Assembly: GCF_030413615.1 (NCBI RefSeq)
Contig: NZ_CP129236.1
Span: 3,332,001 to 3,396,000, forward strand
Direction of reading: 5' to 3'
DNA length: 64,000 nt
Origin: Planococcus shixiaomingii
GTDB taxonomy: Bacteria; Bacillota; Bacilli; Bacillales_A; Planococcaceae
Under the pieces are notes generated by a model, which was not told the origin of the DNA, did not search any database, and worked only from the letters and a program-made list of their open reading frames with translations. Each line of letters starts with the position of its first letter. The first letter of the stretch is position 1. Of the stretch, positions 59,797-64,000 are shown piece by piece. The position numbers and the translations under genes are program-made.

Positions 59797-61383
59797 CTAT
59801 AAATCTATCGCCCGGACATATTGAATTTCCGCTAAATCTTTTAGCTGCTCCAAGCTCCCCGGTTTAGCGTACTTGTCGATAGACAGCATCATGATGGCTT
59901 CTCCGCCAATATTTGAACGTCCTACTTGCATCGTTGCAATATTGACATCTTCTTTTCCAAGCAAGGTGCCGACGCGGCCAATTACGCCAGGCCGGTCGTT
60001 GTGGCGGATGAATAACAAATGTCCGTGCGGCACCACGTCCACAAGGTATTCGTCCACTTTAACAATGCGCGCGCCTTGGCCATTCAACAGAGTTCCCGCA
60101 GCTGTTCTTATCCCGTTTGCAGTTTTGATTTCAACGGTGATCAAACTTGTGAACCCTCTCGTTACAGATGACTTATGCTCGTTCACTACAATTCCTTTTT
60201 GGTTGGCCCAATACCATGCATTTACTACATTAATCCGTTCCCCGAGGTGGCGCTTCAGCAAGCCTTTCAGCATATTGCGCGTTAGTGGCCCAACTTCCAT
60301 CCCAGCCAGTTCGCCTGAGTAATAAATATTCACTTCTTCTGCAGCACTTTCCGCCAAATCGGTTAAAAAAGCACCAAGGCGCTCCGCCAAATCAAAATAC
60401 GGCTCGATTTTCAGCATCAGCTCTTTTGGAACAGAAGGCAAGTTAACAGAGTTGCGAACCGTTCCAGTTGTAAAATAGCTGACCACGTCTGCGCTGACAT
60501 CGACTGCCACACTTTCTTGTGCCTCTATCGTGCTTGCCCCTAAATGAGGAGTTGCTACAACTTCCGGCAAGTCCAGCAGGCGGAAATCCACCAACGGTTC
60601 CTGCTCGAACACATCCAATGCTGCACCGGCTACTTTTTTTGATTGAATGGCGTCGTATAAAGCATTTTCATCAATGATGCCGCCGCGTGCACAGTTGACA
60701 ATCTGGACACCATCCTTCATGATGGCAAACGCATCGGCATTGATAAGATGGCGCGTTTCTTTCAATAGCGGCGTATGTACCGTTATAAAATCCGCGACTT
60801 TCAGAACTTCTTCAACTGTTCCAAAACCGATGCCGAGTTTCTCCGCCTTTTCAGCCGTCAAGAATGGATCGTAAGCCATGACATTCATGCGCTGCCCTTT
60901 TGCCCGCGCCGCCACTTCTGCGCCTATACGGCCAAGGCCGATCACTCCTAGGGTTTTGTTTTTCAGTTCTACGCCAACAAACGATTTGCGGTCCCAGTTT
61001 TTATTGCGCAGGGCATGAAAGGCTTGGGGGATTTTCCGGGCCATCGACATGAGCATAGCCATTGTGTGCTCCGCCGCGGAATTGGTATTGCCATCTGGTG
61101 CATTGACGACGATGATGCCGTGTTCGGTTGCTGCCTCCAGGTCGATATTGTCTACCCCTACGCCGGCGCGGCCAATGATTTTCAAGTTATGGCCTTTTTC
61201 GATGATGGCGCGCGTCACTTGCGTTTGGCTTCTGACAAGCAGCGCATCAAAGTCCCCGATGCGGATGGCCAATTGCTCTGGAGTTAAATCGGTTTCAATG
61301 ACGATGTTCATTCCCTCTGCTTGGCGCAGCGGATAAATACCTTCTTCACTTAATGGATCGCTGATCAAAATATGAAAAGTCAT
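59797..61383 (-). CDS. serA: D-3-phosphoglycerate dehydrogenase
   Basis: A 528 aa enzyme, the first step of serine biosynthesis from 3-phosphoglycerate. It has the catalytic D-isomer dehydrogenase domains with TLGVIGLGRIGAEVA (NAD-binding), ARGGIIDENAL and PHLGASTIEAQ, then an intervening domain and a C-terminal ACT domain (VVPHGHLLFIRHNDRPGVIGRVGTLLG). Length is that of type 1 PGDH. The start overlaps the upstream aminotransferase stop by 4 bp. Confidence 0.95.
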   Translation of the reverse strand: MTFHILISDPLSEEGIYPLRQAEGMNIVIETDLTPEQLAIRIGDFDALLVRSQTQVTRAIIEKGHNLKIIGRAGVGVDNIDLEAATEHGIIVVNAPDGNTNSAAEHTMAMLMSMARKIPQAFHALRNKNWDRKSFVGVELKNKTLGVIGLGRIGAEVAARAKGQRMNVMAYDPFLTAEKAEKLGIGFGTVEEVLKVADFITVHTPLLKETRHLINADAFAIMKDGVQIVNCARGGIIDENALYDAIQSKKVAGAALDVFEQEPLVDFRLLDLPEVVATPHLGASTIEAQESVAVDVSADVVSYFTTGTVRNSVNLPSVPKELMLKIEPYFDLAERLGAFLTDLAESAAEEVNIYYSGELAGMEVGPLTRNMLKGLLKRHLGERINVVNAWYWANQKGIVVNEHKSSVTRGFTSLITVEIKTANGIRTAAGTLLNGQGARIVKVDEYLVDVVPHGHLLFIRHNDRPGVIGRVGTLLGKEDVNIATMQVGRSNIGGEAIMMLSIDKYAKPGSLEQLKDLAEIQYVRAIDL

Positions 61384-62546
61384 AGCTGTCCCACCCTTTC
61401 GTTCAAGTAAATTTGTTGTGCCGCTCCGATGCCTTTGCCAAGTTCTATCGACTTTCCGATTCTCATCAAACCAATTTCAATGGCAGAAACCAATAGAAGT
61501 ACATCCGCCGCTGAGCAATAGCCCATATGGCCAATGCGGAATATTTTGCCCGCCAAGTGCCCTTGCCCTCCTGCAAGTGAAAGGCCGAATTCGGATTTCA
61601 TTTTTTTCCGAAACACTTCAGCATCAAAATCAGCTGGGGCTACTGCCGTCACAGTCGGCGACGCATCTTTTTCTGTCGTCAATAACGGAATGCCATGCGC
61701 CGTGAACGCAGCTCTCACCATCTTCATCATCAAAGTATGGCGCAAGTATACTTCTTCGAGCCCTTCTTCTTCCATCAATTCAAGCGCCCGCTCCAAGCCG
61801 AAGAGGATCGATAGCGCTGGTGTGAAAGGAGTCGTATCTTTTGCCAAGTTATCCCGGTGGCTTTTCAGATCCAAGTAAAACATCGGCTGCGAGTTGGATT
61901 CGATTTTTCTCCAAGCCCGTTCACTTGCTGCGACAAAAGCAAGTCCGGCAGGCAGCATGAACGCTTTTTGGGAGCCGGTCACCATGACATCAATTCCCCA
62001 TTCATCCATTCTGGTTTCCACGCCACCGACACAAGAGACGCCATCCACAACTATCAGAGCATCTGAAACTTCCCGGATTGCCGCTGCTAGTTGTTTTACC
62101 GGATTCAAGACACCCGTCGATGTTTCACAGAACGTAGAAAGCACTACTTTAACGTCAGGGTGTTCCTTGAGAAAAGTTTTTACAAGTTCAGGATTGACTG
62201 CTTTGCCCCATTCCACTTGAAGAACATGGGTCGTTAAATGATAAGCTTTGCAGATTTTCATAAACCGCTCGCCAAAAGCCCCCGTAACGATCACTAGTAC
62301 TTCTTCGCCAGGGGCCACAGTATTGACGACCGCCGTTTCAAGCCCAGCTGTTCCGCTGCCTGTCAAAAGGATCACGTCTTGTTCAGTTCCAAACACCCGC
62401 TTCAGCTTCGGACGGATTCTAGCAAACAAATCTGAAGTACTTTGGCCGCGGTGGCCGATCATCGGCTGTGCCATAGCGCGCTGAACACTAGGTGGAATAG
62501 GCGTTGGCCCAGGAATCCGTAAAATTTGTTGGTCTGCTAACATCAT
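61380..62546 (-). CDS. class V aminotransferase (alanine-glyoxylate/serine-pyruvate type)
   Basis: A 388 aa pyridoxal-phosphate enzyme: GSGTAGLETAVVN, VDGVSCVGGVETRMDEWGIDVMVTGSQKAFM (Lys in SQKAFM binds PLP), SILFGLERAL. It resembles alanine-glyoxylate transaminase. Its operon with serA under a T-box suggests it supplies the transaminase step from 3-phosphohydroxypyruvate to phosphoserine, as no serC is seen here; this is inference. ATG at 62546 with AAGGGGAAG upstream preferred over the TTG at 62549. Confidence 0.88.
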   Translation of the reverse strand: MMLADQQILRIPGPTPIPPSVQRAMAQPMIGHRGQSTSDLFARIRPKLKRVFGTEQDVILLTGSGTAGLETAVVNTVAPGEEVLVIVTGAFGERFMKICKAYHLTTHVLQVEWGKAVNPELVKTFLKEHPDVKVVLSTFCETSTGVLNPVKQLAAAIREVSDALIVVDGVSCVGGVETRMDEWGIDVMVTGSQKAFMLPAGLAFVAASERAWRKIESNSQPMFYLDLKSHRDNLAKDTTPFTPALSILFGLERALELMEEEGLEEVYLRHTLMMKMVRAAFTAHGIPLLTTEKDASPTVTAVAPADFDAEVFRKKMKSEFGLSLAGGQGHLAGKIFRIGHMGYCSAADVLLLVSAIEIGLMRIGKSIELGKGIGAAQQIYLNERVGQL

Positions 62547-62571
62547 CAATCTTCCCCTTTCAAGTGAAACG

Positions 62572-62622
62572 AAAAAAAGACCCTCCGCTCCCTACATAAA
62601 AATGCAAGGGGCGAAGAGTCTT
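62572..62622 (-). terminator. T-box intrinsic terminator
   Basis: On the minus strand AAGACTCTTCGCCCCTTG / AGGGAGCGGAGGGTCTT followed by TTTTTTT, the terminator half of the T-box switch. Confidence 0.85.
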
Positions 62623-62830
62623 ATTCGCGGTACCACCCTAATTCACTGCCCGATATAACAAGCAGCCTCATTGGTTCTAATGCGTAACGGGCACGAAGCG
62701 GATAGACCTACTCGAATTCAGTCCACCTATTCAGGAGTGCTGCCTTCTGCCGAAACCGCTGATTTCCACCACCCATCAGCTCTCTTAAGATTTCTTTGCA
62801 TAAGCTTATCTCCATCAAAATAGTTGTTTA
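62572..62830 (-). ncRNA. T-box leader controlling class V aminotransferase-serA
   Basis: Minus-strand RNA. Conserved features: AGAGAG followed by GGTGGTGGAAATC (Stem I), then the T-box sequence AGGGTGGTACCGCG at 62626-62639 with the tRNA-binding CGGTAC core, then the terminator. Candidate specifier UCC (Ser) at 62734-62736 in CACTCCTGAATAGG; this position is my best estimate rather than a derived fold. A serine T-box fits the downstream serine pathway genes. Confidence 0.85.
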
Positions 62831-62848
62831 TAAAATTGGATTGAACTT

Positions 62849-62876
62849 ATCATATCAGATGATAAAAAGTTGTCAA
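62849..62876 (-). promoter_or_regulatory. sigma-A promoter of the T-box operon
   Basis: On the minus strand TTGACA, 16-nt spacer, TATGAT, located about 20 nt before the start of the leader. Confidence 0.8.
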
Positions 62877-62959
62877 TCTATAAAAAATATTCAGTTAAAT
62901 TGAAACCGATTTCATTGTTGATAGGACGGGGGTAAAATTTTTCAACTTTTTTATTATTA

Positions 62960-63437
62960 TATAAGTTGAACTAAAAAAATTAACTCTTGCATATCGCTTT
63001 GGTTGCTTTGGGGAAGGCAAAGATTATTGCTCTTGCGCAAGCTCGTCGCAAAGGAGGCGCTAAAGCGCTCCTTGGCTCCCGCAATAAGCCGAAAAACATC
63101 CGTCTTATTGCTTCGCCTAGCCCTCAGACGCGCCAAAGCTAAGAAATTACTCGAAATGCTAAGTGATTATCTAAATGTTTGCTAGCTTACTGCTAGTTGA
63201 CTGGAAGATGTAGAGCAAAACAGCGGAGAAAAAGTTGTGCTCCTGTCTCTGCATTGCACCTGCATCGCTGCGCTGCTTCGGTGCATGAAAAACCGCCGCT
63301 GCACTAGCTTCGAGACATGAAAAAGAGTTGCAGCGCTATGCGCTTCGTCGCAAAGATATGGCCTAAACTTCCTTTGGGCCATATCTTCGCAGCTGTTTTG
63401 CAGAATATCAACAAATACAGATGTTAAGTTCAACATA
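62960..63437. repeat. element with GTTGAAC/GTTCAAC ends and GC-rich modules
   Basis: About 478 bp between the T-box promoter and the enoyl-CoA hydratase gene. Ends TATATAAGTTGAAC and GTTCAACATATAT are inverted. Contains TTGCATATCGCTTTGG as in the 55676 element, and in inverse orientation modules such as CACTAGCTTCGAGACATGA and CTCCTGTCTCTGCAT that recur in element A at 20625-20705. No convincing coding sequence. Confidence 0.65.
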
Positions 63438-63472
63438 TATAAAAGCAACATTGTTCCCCACTCATTCCGTTG

Positions 63473-64000
63473 TTATTCCCCTCGCCATTCCGGCTGCCGT
63501 TTTTCATTGAAAGAACGAATGCCCTCTTGGCGGTCGTTGGAATTTGCACATTTATAGTATTCATCCAATTCGATAGAGACAGCCGCTTCCAAATCTTTTG
63601 CAAGACCTGATTGAATTGATTTCTTTATGGCTTTAAGAGATAGCGGTGCATTTCTGCCGATCTCTTTTGCGATCTCCAGTGTTCTCGGAATCAGTTCTTC
63701 TTTGGACAAGACCTCATTTACAATACCAAAGCTCAAGGCTTGTTGAGCATCAATTTGATTTCCCCGGAACAGCATTTCTTTTGCGAGACCCAAAGGGATT
63801 GCGCGGGGCAAGAGCTGGGTGCCGCCGACTCCGGGAATAATTCCGAGCCGCACTTCCGGCAACGCCATTTTCGCATGATCAGCGGCGTATCGAAAGTCGC
63901 AGCTTAAAGCCATTTCCAAGCCGCCTCCAAGCGCAAAACCGTTTACAGCCGCAATAACTGGAAACGGGAATTTGCGCAGCAGTTCAAACGCCTCTTCAAA
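63473..64000 (-). CDS. enoyl-CoA hydratase/isomerase family, 5' end beyond window
   Basis: About 175 residues of the C-terminal part of a crotonase-fold protein; the N-terminal part lies past base 64000. NGFALGGGLEMALSCD and LPEVRLGIIPGVGGTQLLPR carry the two catalytic glutamates of enoyl-CoA hydratase, so it is probably an active hydratase of beta-oxidation or related pathway. Stop codon at 63473-63475. Confidence 0.92.
   Translation of the reverse strand, partial: FEEAFELLRKFPFPVIAAVNGFALGGGLEMALSCDFRYAADHAKMALPEVRLGIIPGVGGTQLLPRAIPLGLAKEMLFRGNQIDAQQALSFGIVNEVLSKEELIPRTLEIAKEIGRNAPLSLKAIKKSIQSGLAKDLEAAVSIELDEYYKCANSNDRQEGIRSFNEKRQPEWRGE

Noticed and set aside
62581..62640. tRNA-like segment near the T-box
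   Set aside because: The GGTACCAC motif belongs to the T-box antiterminator, not to a tRNA; no cloverleaf is visible.
63003..63451. Two readings of 60 and 89 residues inside the 62960 element
   Set aside because: Same reasons: repeat DNA, no ribosome sites, no family resemblance.

Overview
The window looks like chromosomal DNA of a low-to-moderate-GC Gram-positive bacterium of the Bacillales, most likely the Planococcaceae (Planococcus/Planomicrobium type). The case rests on strong Shine-Dalgarno sites with frequent TTG/GTG starts, sigma-B-type promoters, NsrR/Hmp, an MhqR operator, a T-box leader, a B. subtilis-like rbs operon, bacterial nitric oxide synthase, and Bacillales families such as YwbE, DUF3243, DUF896, YeeN and YolD. 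The genus is an inference. I saw no rRNA, tRNA, prophage, transposase or true CRISPR array.

Layout. 0.1-5.3 kb: pepT, an RsbR-like STAS protein, a stress-type FMN-binding protein, then nsrR and hmp for nitric oxide detoxification. 5.5-11.5 kb: siderophore-iron uptake (fused FecCD permease, binding lipoprotein, ATPase) with two FhuF-type iron-sulfur reductases and Fur boxes. 11.5-18.2 kb: two divergent genes with sigma-B-like promoters, an MFS exporter, a UvrD-type helicase, ywbE and a large sigma-B stress protein. 18.5-23.8 kb: glsA, mhqD, hslO, DUF896, an Rrf2 regulator and a split chromate transporter. 23.8-30.9 kb: gamma-glutamyltransferase with a complete peptide ABC transporter. 31.3-44.9 kb: small regulators (Lrp, PadR) and housekeeping genes, an SOS-type orphan YolD, a YihY membrane protein, and a gamma-glutamyl hydrolase/dipeptidase/methyltransferase operon. 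44.9-50.6 kb: rbsRKDACB. 50.7-64 kb: a dicarboxylate symporter, YeeN, a cyclase, gndA and zwf, nitric oxide synthase, a serine biosynthesis module (HAD phosphatase, serA, class V aminotransferase) under a T-box, and the 3' part of an enoyl-CoA hydratase gene.

The least explained material is non-coding. (1) Five intergenic arrays repeat a short word every 21 bp (occasionally 20), that is every two helical turns. Three arrays share the word TCATA(A/G), one uses GGACAGTA, one uses GC(A/G)TATTT; most sit beside terminators, often between convergent genes. (2) Two ~530-550 bp GC-rich elements with related inverted ends are each bracketed by two near-identical copies of the local terminator hairpin, and the hairpin differs between the two sites, as expected if the element inserted into a terminator and duplicated it. 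(3) Two further elements with GTTGAAC/GTTCAAC ends flank the zwf-serA region, and one shares modules with the terminator-bracketed elements. These are the best candidates for undescribed biology here.
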